From the NCBI RefSeq assembly GCF_001921215.1, contig NZ_MSIF01000009.1, positions 186,001 through 250,000 on the forward strand: a stretch of DNA of 64,000 nt, in the 5' to 3' direction. Source of the DNA: Actinophytocola xinjiangensis. GTDB lineage: Bacteria > Actinomycetota > Actinomycetes > Mycobacteriales > Pseudonocardiaceae. Shown here piece after piece: positions 25,462-34,628 of this stretch. Made by a program: the position numbers and the translations under genes. Below the pieces are notes generated by a model. The model was not told where the DNA came from and made no database searches. It saw only the letters and a list, made by a program, of their open reading frames with translations. How positions within the stretch are numbered: the first letter of the stretch is position 1; the number at the start of each line of letters is the position of its first letter.

Positions 25462-26613
25462 CCGGCGTTCGCCCGCGACGGGCGTCAGGAACGCGCCGGC
25501 CAGGGGGAACACCGCCGTCGCGGCCAGTGCCCAGGGGTAGCCGAACGCGGTGATCAGGCCGCCGAACAGGGGCGCGGCGGCCATCGCGACCGCGTTCTGG
25601 CCGGTGTTCTGCACGCCCAGTGCCCGGCCCGCCCAGAACGGGCCGGCCAGTTCGGCGGTCGCGGTGAAGCCGAGGCCGTTGTCGGTGACCGTCACCACCA
25701 GGGCCGCGACCAGGGCGGCCACCGCCAGCGACGAGTCGAGCAGGTCGCCGGCGGCCCACGCCAGCATGGTCGCCGTGGCGAGCAGCGCGATGATCCGCAT
25801 GGGGCCCAGGCGGTTGCCGACGCGGTCGGACCACACGCCGGCGAGGATCCGGCCCACGGCGCCGGCCACCGACACGACCGCCACCAGGCGACCGGCGTCC
25901 ACCGCGCTCCAACTCCGTTGGGACACCAGGAACGTCACGGCGAACGTGCCGGCCATGAACTGGGGCGCCACCAGCAGCGCGCTCGCCACGTGCAGCCGGG
26001 TCAGGGTCCGGCCGGTGGCCGCGCGGTAGGGGGACGCGGACACCGCCGGCCGGGGCGGGCGCGGCGGGTCCTTCACCACCGCCACGACCAGTGCCGCCGC
26101 CAGCAGGCACAGGGTGGCGGGCAGCGCCAGCGCCGCCACGTACCCGAACCGTTCGGCCAGGCCGGGCAGGGTCGCCGCCGCCAGGCCGACGCCCAGCGGC
26201 TGGGACGTCTGGCGCAGGCCCATCGCCAGGCCCCGCTCGCCCGGGCCGAACCAGCCCAGGACCACCCGGCCGCTCGCCGCGTTCACCGACGCCCCGGCGG
26301 CGCCGGCCACCAGCAGGCCGCCGCCCAGGGCCACCGGGCCGGGCAGGGTCAGGCTCACCAGCAGCAGCACCCCGGTCGCGGCCAGGCCGACGGTCAGCAC
26401 CACCCGCTCGCCGAAGCGGTCGGCCGCCGCGCCCCACGCGATCAGCGCCGTCAGCAGCCCCAACAGCGGCGCGGACACCAGCACGCCCGCCTCGGCCAGT
26501 GACGCCCCGGTGCTGCTTTGCAGCTCGGGGATCAGGAACGGCATCCCGTACAGGAAGCTCGACGTGGTGGCCTGCGCCACGATCCCGACGGCGAGGATCA
26601 GCCAGCGTCGCAT
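25417..26613 (-). CDS. MFS transporter
   Basis: A 398-residue integral membrane protein with about 12 predicted TM helices, starting [32 protein letters not shown]. The loop [17 protein letters not shown] between TM2 and TM3 is the major-facilitator signature, and [13 protein letters not shown] is its counterpart in the second half. It is probably a proton-coupled exporter or importer of a small molecule; the subfamily is not clear. ATG 26613 appears leaderless (TACCGT, 26625-26620, six bases upstream). The last 15 codons lie antisense to the end of dcd, which is unusually large for a convergent overlap; the C-terminal residues PAEVEVRP are not conserved-looking. Confidence 0.88.
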   Translation of the reverse strand: MRRWLILAVGIVAQATTSSFLYGMPFLIPELQSSTGASLAEAGVLVSAPLLGLLTALIAWGAAADRFGERVVLTVGLAATGVLLLVSLTLPGPVALGGGLLVAGAAGASVNAASGRVVLGWFGPGERGLAMGLRQTSQPLGVGLAAATLPGLAERFGYVAALALPATLCLLAAALVVAVVKDPPRPPRPAVSASPYRAATGRTLTRLHVASALLVAPQFMAGTFAVTFLVSQRSWSAVDAGRLVAVVSVAGAVGRILAGVWSDRVGNRLGPMRIIALLATATMLAWAAGDLLDSSLAVAALVAALVVTVTDNGLGFTATAELAGPFWAGRALGVQNTGQNAVAMAAAPLFGGLITAFGYPWALAATAVFPLAGAFLTPVAGERRLSNGVDPAEVEVRP

Positions 26614-26791
26614 GCCCCCACGGTAACGCCCGCGTTCCGTCAGTTGGGAAAGATTTCTCGCATCTTGGGAAGGGTCGGGGTAACCCCCGGACCGGTTCGG
26701 GGGGCTCCCTGATGTTCCCGCCCACGTCGCCGCCCTAGCGTCGAAACCAGCGTCGGACCGGCGCAACAACACTGAGTCAAAGGGGTCGGAC

Positions 26792-27511
26792 ATGGGGATC
26801 GGACGAGCGGTGGCGGCCGGCGCGATCGTGGTCGCCGGGCTGGGCGTGTTCACCGCCTGCGGGTGGGACATCACCAAGGAGCGGGCCACCGACAACGCCG
26901 GGATCACCGAGGAGTTCTCCCGCGTCCGCTTCCTCAACGACTCCGGCAACCTCACCATCAACACCGGCGGCGACCCCGAGGTGACCCGCACCATCTTCTA
27001 CGAGGACGACAAGCCCGGCCCCACCCACCGGGTCGAGAACGGCACGCTGGTCCTCGAACCCTGCCCGCAGCGCGACTGCCACATCGACTACGAGGTCGTC
27101 GTCCCCGAGGGCACCGTCGTCGAGGGAGAGGTCAACTCCGGCAACGTCGACATCACCGGGGTCGCCGAGGTCGACCTCAAGGCCGACTCCGGCGACATCG
27201 ACGTCCGCCGGGTCGACGGGACGGTCAACGTCGACGCCAGCTCCGGCAACGTCGACCTGATCGACATCGGCGGCGCCACGCAGGTCGAGGCCGACTCCGG
27301 CAACGTCACCATCAGCCTCGCCGTCATCGACGACGTGCGGGCGCGGGTCAACAGTGGCAACGTCGAGGTGACCGTTCCGGACGGCCGCTACCAGGTCAGC
27401 ACCGACATCGACAGCGGTGACCTGGACAGCGCCCTGGACAACGACGAGGGCGGCGAACACCACCTCGACCTCGCGGTCGACAGCGGCAACATCACCGTCA
27501 AGAAGTCCTGA
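26792..27511 (+). CDS. DUF4097 beta-repeat lipoprotein
   Basis: A 239-residue protein with an N-terminal signal and lipobox-like GVFTAC (Cys24), followed by a solenoid of about eight repeats, each containing '(D/N/S)-S-G-(N/D)-(V/I/L)': for example NDSGNLTIN, NSGNVDITG, DSGDIDVRR, SSGNVDLID, DSGNVTIS, NSGNVEVT, DSGDLDS and DSGNITVK. This is the DUF4097/putative adhesin beta-strand repeat. Surface-exposed by prediction; ligand unknown. The ATG has AAAGGGGT upstream. It lies between the MFS gene and the dnaK operon and is transcribed alone. Confidence 0.88.
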   Translation: MGIGRAVAAGAIVVAGLGVFTACGWDITKERATDNAGITEEFSRVRFLNDSGNLTINTGGDPEVTRTIFYEDDKPGPTHRVENGTLVLEPCPQRDCHIDYEVVVPEGTVVEGEVNSGNVDITGVAEVDLKADSGDIDVRRVDGTVNVDASSGNVDLIDIGGATQVEADSGNVTISLAVIDDVRARVNSGNVEVTVPDGRYQVSTDIDSGDLDSALDNDEGGEHHLDLAVDSGNITVKKS

Positions 27512-27560
27512 CGGCGCCGGGAACGATTCGCGCACCTCCCACGTTGAGAGGGTCAGGAAG

Positions 27561-27581
27561 GTTGAGCGACAGGGGCTCAAG
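27561..27581. promoter_or_regulatory. HAIR operator 1 of dnaK (HspR-binding)
   Basis: GTTGAGC-N7-GCTCAAG, matching the HAIR consensus CTTGAGT-N7-ACTCAAG at most positions in the inverted arms. It lies upstream of TAGGAT (27600-27605), a probable -10, so bound HspR would cover the -35 region. Confidence 0.85.
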
Positions 27582-27616
27582 TCTGATTCGGCGGAGGCGT
27601 AGGATCTCCCCGAAAG

Positions 27617-27637
27617 CTTGAGCGGATCAGACTCAAC
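27617..27637. promoter_or_regulatory. HAIR operator 2 of dnaK (HspR-binding)
   Basis: CTTGAGC-N7-ACTCAAC, a second HAIR element 56 bp after the first (start to start), located downstream of the putative -10 and 36 bp before the dnaK ATG. Two sites allow cooperative repression by HspR, whose gene is the last of this operon. Confidence 0.88.
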
Positions 27638-27672
27638 CACGTAGCACGAGCAACACAGCAGGAGGGAATCCA

Positions 27673-29522
<1,850 letters not shown>

Positions 29523-29526
<4 letters not shown>

Positions 29527-30284
29527 CCTCGGACCACCAGCCCGACGAGATCTCCGGAGAGGAGCCGCGAGTCGTCGTGCGCGACCGCCGTCGAATCGAT
29601 CCCGAGACCGGGCAGGTTCGCCCGCCCGACCTGGACCAGGACCCGACCCAGGAAGAGGCCGGGGCCGAGGTCGCGGCGGACGCCGCGGCCGGCCCCGGCC
29701 CCGACCAGCCGGTCGTCGACCAGCCCGGCCAGGAGGCCGAGCTGAAGGCGGAGCTCGACGAGCGCACCGCCGACCTCCAGCGGCTGCAGGCCGAGTACGC
29801 CAACTACCGCAAGCGGATCGACCGCGACCGCGAGGCCGTGATCACCCAGGCGAAGGCGTCGGTGGCCGGTGAGCTGCTCGGGGTGCTCGACGACATCGAG
29901 CGCGCCGCCCAGCACGGCGACCTCACCGGGGCGTTCAAGGCCGTGGCCGACAAGCTCGTGGCCACCCTGGAGCGCGTCGGCCTGGAGGCGTTCGGCCACG
30001 ACGGTGAGCCGTTCGACCCGTCGGTGCACGAGGCCGTCCAGCACGACACCTCCCCCGAGGTGAGCGAGCCGACGGTGACCGCGGTCCTGCGCCGTGGCTA
30101 CCGCATCGGCGACCGGATCGTGCGGGCCGCGCTGGTCGGGGTCACCGACCACGAGCCGGGCGCCGCGCCACCGGCCGCCGAGGCGGCACCGGGCGAGGCC
30201 GGTGACGGCAACGACTGGTTCGAGCCCGTCGACGTGGACGCCGCCCCGCCCGAGCGCGGTGGCAACCACAGAGCCGAGGACTGA
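29523..30284 (+). CDS. grpE: Nucleotide exchange factor GrpE
   Basis: A 253-residue GrpE. The N-terminal ~75 residues are a low-complexity acidic extension, as is usual in actinobacteria; the coiled-coil dimerisation helix follows ([27 protein letters not shown]) and the beta-sheet head includes the signature [44 protein letters not shown]. It releases ADP from DnaK. The GTG start at 29523 overlaps the dnaK stop, so translation is coupled. Cotranscribed with dnaK, dnaJ and hspR. Confidence 0.97.
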
Positions 30285-30313
30285 GGAAGCGTCAAGGAGG
30301 GAGGGGACGTCCG

Positions 30314-31507
30314 ATGAGTGCTAGGGACTGGATCGACAAGGACTTCTACCACGAGTTGGGCGTCCCTTCCGACGCCAGCGACGGGGAGATCAAGAAGGCG
30401 TACCGCAAGCTGGCGCGGGAGCTTCACCCGGACGCCAACCCCGGCAACGCGCAGGCCGAGGCCCGGTTCAAGGCCGTGTCCGAGGCCTACGGCGTGGTCG
30501 GCGACGCGGAGAAACGCAAGCAGTACGACGAGGCCCGCCGGCTGTTCGGCTCCGGCGGGTTCCGTCCGGGCGGCGGCGGGTTCGGCGGGTTCGGCAACGG
30601 CGGGTCCACCTTCGACTTCAGCGACATCTTCGCCGGCCAGCAGGGCAACGCGGGGGCCGCCGCCGGCGGGGGCATCAGCGACCTGCTCGGCAACCTGTTC
30701 GGCCGCCGGGGCGGTGGCACCGCCTCGGCCAGCCGGCCGCGCCGGGGCGCCGACGTGGAGACCGAGGTACGGATCGACTTCGTCGAGGCGGTCAAGGGCG
30801 CGACCGTGCCGCTGCGCCTGTCCAGCCCGGCGACCTGTGCCACCTGCCACGGCAACGGCGCGCGGCCGGGCACCACCCCGCGGACCTGTCCGACCTGTTC
30901 GGGCGCCGGTCTGGTCAGCCGCAGCCAGGGCGCGTTCGCGTTCAGCGAGCCGTGCCGCGACTGCCGGGGCACCGGCCGGATCGTCGACGACCCCTGCCCC
31001 GAGTGCGGCGGCGACGGCGTGAGCACCCGCTCCCGCACACTGACCGTGCGCATCCCGGCCGGTGTCAACGACGACCAGCGGATCCGGCTGGCCGAACAGG
31101 GCGAGCCGGGCGGCAACGGCGGGCACGCCGGCGACCTGTACGTCCGGGTGCACGTCACCCCGCACCCGGTCTTCGGCCGCACCGGCAACGACCTGACGAT
31201 CAAGGTCCCGGTGACCTTCCCGGAGGTCGCGCTGGGCACCACGCTCACCGTGCCGACCCTGGAGGACAAGGTCTCGCTGCGGGTCGCGCCGGGCACGGCC
31301 AGCGGCCGGGTGCTGCGGGTACGCGGCAAGGGCATCGCCCGCCGCGACGGCCAGGTCGGCGATCTGCTGGTGACCCTGCAGGTCACGGTTCCGGCGGAAC
31401 TGGACGAGCAGGCGAGGACCGCGCTGGAGGATTACCTGCGGGCGACCTCGGGTCAGGATCCCCGGCCCGAGCTGACCGCGATGCTGGAGAAACGGAGTGA
31501 GTCGTGA
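30314..31507 (+). CDS. dnaJ: Chaperone DnaJ (type I)
   Basis: A 397-residue type I J-protein: J domain at residues 10-75 with HPD (ELHPDANPGN), Gly/Phe-rich linker, four zinc-finger CxxCxGxG repeats between about residues 174 and 240 (CATCHGNG, CPTCSGAG, CRDCRGTG, CPECGGDG) and C-terminal substrate-binding domains. It delivers substrates to DnaK and stimulates its ATPase. ATG 30314 has AGGAGGGAGGG upstream. Its stop overlaps the hspR GTG by GTGA. Confidence 0.97.
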   Translation: MSARDWIDKDFYHELGVPSDASDGEIKKAYRKLARELHPDANPGNAQAEARFKAVSEAYGVVGDAEKRKQYDEARRLFGSGGFRPGGGGFGGFGNGGSTFDFSDIFAGQQGNAGAAAGGGISDLLGNLFGRRGGGTASASRPRRGADVETEVRIDFVEAVKGATVPLRLSSPATCATCHGNGARPGTTPRTCPTCSGAGLVSRSQGAFAFSEPCRDCRGTGRIVDDPCPECGGDGVSTRSRTLTVRIPAGVNDDQRIRLAEQGEPGGNGGHAGDLYVRVHVTPHPVFGRTGNDLTIKVPVTFPEVALGTTLTVPTLEDKVSLRVAPGTASGRVLRVRGKGIARRDGQVGDLLVTLQVTVPAELDEQARTALEDYLRATSGQDPRPELTAMLEKRSES

Positions 31508-31932
31508 CCGGATTCCCGTTCCCACCCGGCGCCGACGAGGACACGCCGATGTTCGTGATCTCGGTGGCGGCGGATCTCGCCGGCCTGCACGCCCAGACCC
31601 TGCGCGGCTACGACCGGATGGGCCTGGTCTCGCCGGGCCGCACCTCCGGCGGCGGTCGCCGCTACTCGATGCGCGACATCGCCGTGCTGCGCGAGGTGCA
31701 GCGGCTGTCCCAGGAGCAGGGCGTGAACCTGGCCGGCATCAAGCGGATCATCGACCTGGAGAACGAGGTCGGCGCGCTGCGTTCGCGGGTCGCCGAGCTG
31801 ACCGAGGAGCTGGCCGCGGTGCACGCGGCGGCCGAGCAGGCGGCGGCGGCCATCCACCGCTCCTACCGCAACGAGCTGGTGCCGGTCGTGCGGCAGACGG
31901 CACTCGTGGTGTGGAAGCCCAAGGGCCGCTGA
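31504..31932 (+). CDS. hspR: Heat-shock repressor HspR (MerR family)
   Basis: A 142-residue MerR-type regulator: MFVISVAADLAGLHAQTLRGYDRMGLVSPGRTSGGGRRYSMRDIAVLREVQRLSQEQGVNLAGIKRIIDLENEV is the winged-helix and hinge of HspR, and a short coiled-coil C-terminus follows. HspR binds HAIR sites and represses the dnaK operon and clpB, with DnaK acting as co-repressor in Streptomyces. Three HAIR sites are present in this window, at 27561, 27617 and 34557. Start overlaps the dnaJ stop. A 4-bp gap separates its stop from the convergent globin-reductase gene. Confidence 0.96.
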   Translation: MTGFPFPPGADEDTPMFVISVAADLAGLHAQTLRGYDRMGLVSPGRTSGGGRRYSMRDIAVLREVQRLSQEQGVNLAGIKRIIDLENEVGALRSRVAELTEELAAVHAAAEQAAAAIHRSYRNELVPVVRQTALVVWKPKGR

Positions 31933-31936
31933 AAAC

Positions 31937-33133
31937 TCAGTCGACGGTGAACGGGTCGTAGGTGATCCGCTCCAGCGGTGTGCCGGCGACCAGCATCCTG
32001 GACACGGTCGAGCGGACCATCGCCGGTGAGCCGGAGACCAGCACGTCGTGGTTGTCCCAGGCGCCGTAGCGGGTGATCACCTCGGCCAGCGTGCCGCGTT
32101 CGGCATTGGCCACCGAGCCGGCGCCCGTCGTGTCCGACTCCAGTACCGGCACGACCGTGAGCCACGGGTTGGACGCGGCGAGGGCCGCCAGGTTCTCCAG
32201 GTCGTAGAGGTCGGCGCGGACCCGGCCGCCGAAGAACAGCTGCACCCGGGGGTTCTCGCCCCACTTCGCCAGGTGGTCGATGATCGCGCGCATGGGGGCG
32301 ATGCCCGTGCCGCCGGCCACCATCAGCACGTCCCGGCCGGCGCTCCGGTCGACCCGGATGCGGCCCATCGGCGGGCCGATCCGCCACTTGTCGCCCGGTT
32401 CGGCGTGCGCCACGATCGACCGGCTCACCCAGCCGCGCTCGACTGAGCGGACGTGGAACTCCAGCAGGCCGTCCTCGCGCGGCGCGGTCGCCGGGGTCAG
32501 GTAGCGCCAGAGCCTGGGCCGGCGCGGCGTCTCGACGCTCACGTACTGGCCGGGGTGGTAGGGCAGGTTGTAGTCCGGCAGCACCCGCACGATCGCCAGG
32601 TCGTGGGTCAGTCGCTGGCGTTCGACGACGGTGGCCGGCCACCAGGCCGGGTTCTCGTCGGCCGACGCGGCCTCGAGCATCGCCCGGGCCATGATGGTGT
32701 AGGCCTCGGCCCAGGCGCGTTCGACCTCGTCGGTCCACGCGGCGCCGGCGTACTGCTTGACCCCGGCCAGCAGCGCCATGCCGACGGCCTCGTAGTGGCT
32801 GGCCACGACACCGAACTTGCGGTGGTCGCGGCCGAGTTGGCGCAGGAACGGGATGAGGTCGTCGGGCCGGTCCACCATCTGCACGACGTGCACCAGGGCA
32901 CGCAGCAGCCGGGAGCGCTGGACCTCCATGTTGACCGGGAACATCTCGCGGGTCGCCGGCGCGATGGCGAACAGCGTGGCGTAGAAATGTGCGGCGACCC
33001 GGTCGGTGTGCGGCTCGACCACGGCGAAGCTCTCGCGCACCAACCGCACCATAGTCACGACCGGGTCCGACGAGTCGGCGCGCTCGGCGTGGGGATGGTG
33101 CGGCAGCGGGCTCACTAATGCGTTGGCTGTCAT
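31937..33133 (-). CDS. Globin-FAD/NAD reductase fusion (flavohaemoprotein-like)
   Basis: A 398-residue two-part protein. Residues ~20-155 are a globin: B10 tyrosine in HFYATLFAIAP, CD1 Phe in REMFP, proximal His in KFGVVASHYEAVG. The C-terminal reductase has HPGQYVSVETP, the NAD site VAGGTGIAPMRAII and the C-terminal VLVSGSPAMVR. Flavohaemoglobins oxidise nitric oxide to nitrate. In place of the flavin-binding R-x-Y-(S/T) this protein reads RYLTP, so flavin binding may be altered. The neighbourhood (clpB/dnaK) matches, from memory, a globin-reductase beside clpB in mycobacteria. Confidence 0.85.
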   Translation of the reverse strand: MTANALVSPLPHHPHAERADSSDPVVTMVRLVRESFAVVEPHTDRVAAHFYATLFAIAPATREMFPVNMEVQRSRLLRALVHVVQMVDRPDDLIPFLRQLGRDHRKFGVVASHYEAVGMALLAGVKQYAGAAWTDEVERAWAEAYTIMARAMLEAASADENPAWWPATVVERQRLTHDLAIVRVLPDYNLPYHPGQYVSVETPRRPRLWRYLTPATAPREDGLLEFHVRSVERGWVSRSIVAHAEPGDKWRIGPPMGRIRVDRSAGRDVLMVAGGTGIAPMRAIIDHLAKWGENPRVQLFFGGRVRADLYDLENLAALAASNPWLTVVPVLESDTTGAGSVANAERGTLAEVITRYGAWDNHDVLVSGSPAMVRSTVSRMLVAGTPLERITYDPFTVD

Positions 33134-33330
33134 GGTCGGGGCACAGACTCCACCTTTCGGCGTCGGGTGTGACGCCGTCGGCCAGTACGTCAGGACACTA
33201 GACGCAACTCCGGGTTTTGTCCGCTCCTCCGGCCCATTCGGGACAGTGCCAACTACTCATCGTAGTCACGTTGGGACAATCGGGGGACAAGTGGGTAGGG
33301 GGGTTCGCACAACGGGAGCGTTATGAAAGC

Positions 33331-34338
33331 GTGTCCGCCGTGCGTCCAGAGCTGATACCTCCCACTGGTGTCGCCAGCCCAGCCCTGTTGGACCTGGAAA
33401 TCGCTGATCACACCCCCGAGGCGAGTCCGGTAACCGTTCCGGCACCCTCGGTGGAGCGAGTTCCGGTGCGCGGCGCGGACGCACCGGGAGTAGGTGACTC
33501 CCCGGACGGACCAACCTGGAAATTTCACCCGATCGGTCGACAAGTACCCGCCAGACCGGTGCGGCCCGCACCGCCGGTGGCCCCCCGCCGTGCCGGCCAG
33601 CCCATGGCGGCCCCGCCGCCGCCCGGCGGCTACCCGAAGCGCTACGTGCCTGGTCAGCGGCCGGCCCCGGCCGAGGTCCCGACGGTCCCGACCGTTCCGA
33701 CGACGAAACTGCCGGTTCCGGACCCGGCCGCCGGCCTGCCCGGCTCGCGTGGCGAGCACCTGTTGCAGTGCGCCTACGGCACCCAGGACCGGGCCAGCCG
33801 GTTCTACCAGGACCAGGTCCTCGACCGGCTCAACGACGCGATGATCGCCTTCGTCGGCCGGATGGAGATGGCCTTCGTGGCCACCGCCGACGCCGCCGGC
33901 GAGTGCGACTCGACCTTCCGTGCCGGCCCGCCCGGCTTCCTGCACGTCATCGACGAGCGTCGGATCGCCTACCCGGAGTACCGGGGCAACGGGGTGCTCG
34001 CGAGCCTGGGCAACATCAGCGAGAACCCGCACGTCGGCCTGCTGATGGTCGACTTCGTCACCGACCTGATCGGGCTGCACGTCAACGGCCGCGCCGCGAT
34101 CGTCGACGACGCCGTGCTGCGCCCGGAGTGCCCCGGGCTGCCGGCCGAGATCGACCGGGGCCGCTCGCCGGAGCGTTGGGTGGTGGTGCGGGTCGAGGAG
34201 GCCTACGTGCACTGCCGCAAGCACATTCCCCGGCTGCGGCCGGTCCCGCGCACCCGCGACTGGGGCACCGACGACGTGCGCCGCAAGGGCGGCGACTACT
34301 TCGGCGTGCGCGCCTCGCAGAGCAGCACCACCCGCTGA
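33331..34338 (+). CDS. PPOX-like flavin-binding protein with Pro-rich N-terminal region
   Basis: A 335-residue protein. Residues 1-135 are low-complexity and proline-rich (VAPRRAGQPMAAPPPPGGYP); residues ~140-310 form a PPOX split-barrel: FVGRMEMAFVATADAAGECDSTFRAGPPGFLHVID, GNGVLASLGNISENPHVGLLMVDF and LIGLHVNGRAAIVDD. Such domains are annotated as pyridoxamine 5'-phosphate oxidase-related. The long disordered N-terminus is unusual. GTG 33331 is the likely start (GGGAG 13 bases before); GTG 33340 is an alternative. It is divergent from the globin-reductase, with a 197-bp intergenic in which I see no further gene. Confidence 0.78.
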   Translation: MSAVRPELIPPTGVASPALLDLEIADHTPEASPVTVPAPSVERVPVRGADAPGVGDSPDGPTWKFHPIGRQVPARPVRPAPPVAPRRAGQPMAAPPPPGGYPKRYVPGQRPAPAEVPTVPTVPTTKLPVPDPAAGLPGSRGEHLLQCAYGTQDRASRFYQDQVLDRLNDAMIAFVGRMEMAFVATADAAGECDSTFRAGPPGFLHVIDERRIAYPEYRGNGVLASLGNISENPHVGLLMVDFVTDLIGLHVNGRAAIVDDAVLRPECPGLPAEIDRGRSPERWVVVRVEEAYVHCRKHIPRLRPVPRTRDWGTDDVRRKGGDYFGVRASQSSTTR

Positions 34339-34417
34339 GATCACCCTGACGGCGGTGTCCGCCGGGGCCGTTGCAGCCCTGTTCACCGCGTTGTCCCCGG
34401 TCCGCGACCGTCCACAT

Positions 34418-34475
34418 CCACACCTGTGGACAGACACCTGGGGATTGTGGACAACCACCTCCTCGCTGTGGACAA
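34418..34475. promoter_or_regulatory. Phased DnaA-box cluster upstream of clpB
   Basis: TGTGGACA occurs at 34425-34432, 34446-34453 and 34467-34474, all in one orientation and exactly 21 bp apart (two helical turns). The complement of TGTGGACAA is TTGTCCACA, the usual actinobacterial DnaA box; copies 2 and 3 match all nine bases. CGTCCACA (34409-34416) and TTGTCCCCG (34391-34399) are weaker inverted copies. The first copy is part of TCCACACCTGTGGACA, which recurs at 3198-3213. The cluster lies 150-200 bp before clpB. DnaA binding is inferred. Confidence 0.6.
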
Positions 34476-34556
34476 CCCGATTGGTACATGTGGGTGAGGG
34501 GGGTGACCATGGTCGTGACGCACCGAATCAGGCTGAATCGGCAGCACCGAACCGGG

Positions 34557-34577
34557 GTTGAGCGGAACTGACTCAAC
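34557..34577. promoter_or_regulatory. HAIR operator of clpB
   Basis: GTTGAGC-N7-ACTCAAC, an HspR-binding inverted repeat 52 bp upstream of the clpB TTG start. It matches the arms of the two dnaK sites, showing that clpB belongs to the same heat-shock regulon. Confidence 0.9.
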
Positions 34578-34628
34578 TTTTCTGACGTTGTCATGGTGAG
34601 GCACAACGCTGCGTATGAGGTGAGGGGA

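Noticed and set aside
33134-33330. A small gene or riboswitch between the globin-reductase and PPOX genes
   Set aside because: No frame with coding-like third positions and no recognisable aptamer; it is treated as a divergent promoter region.
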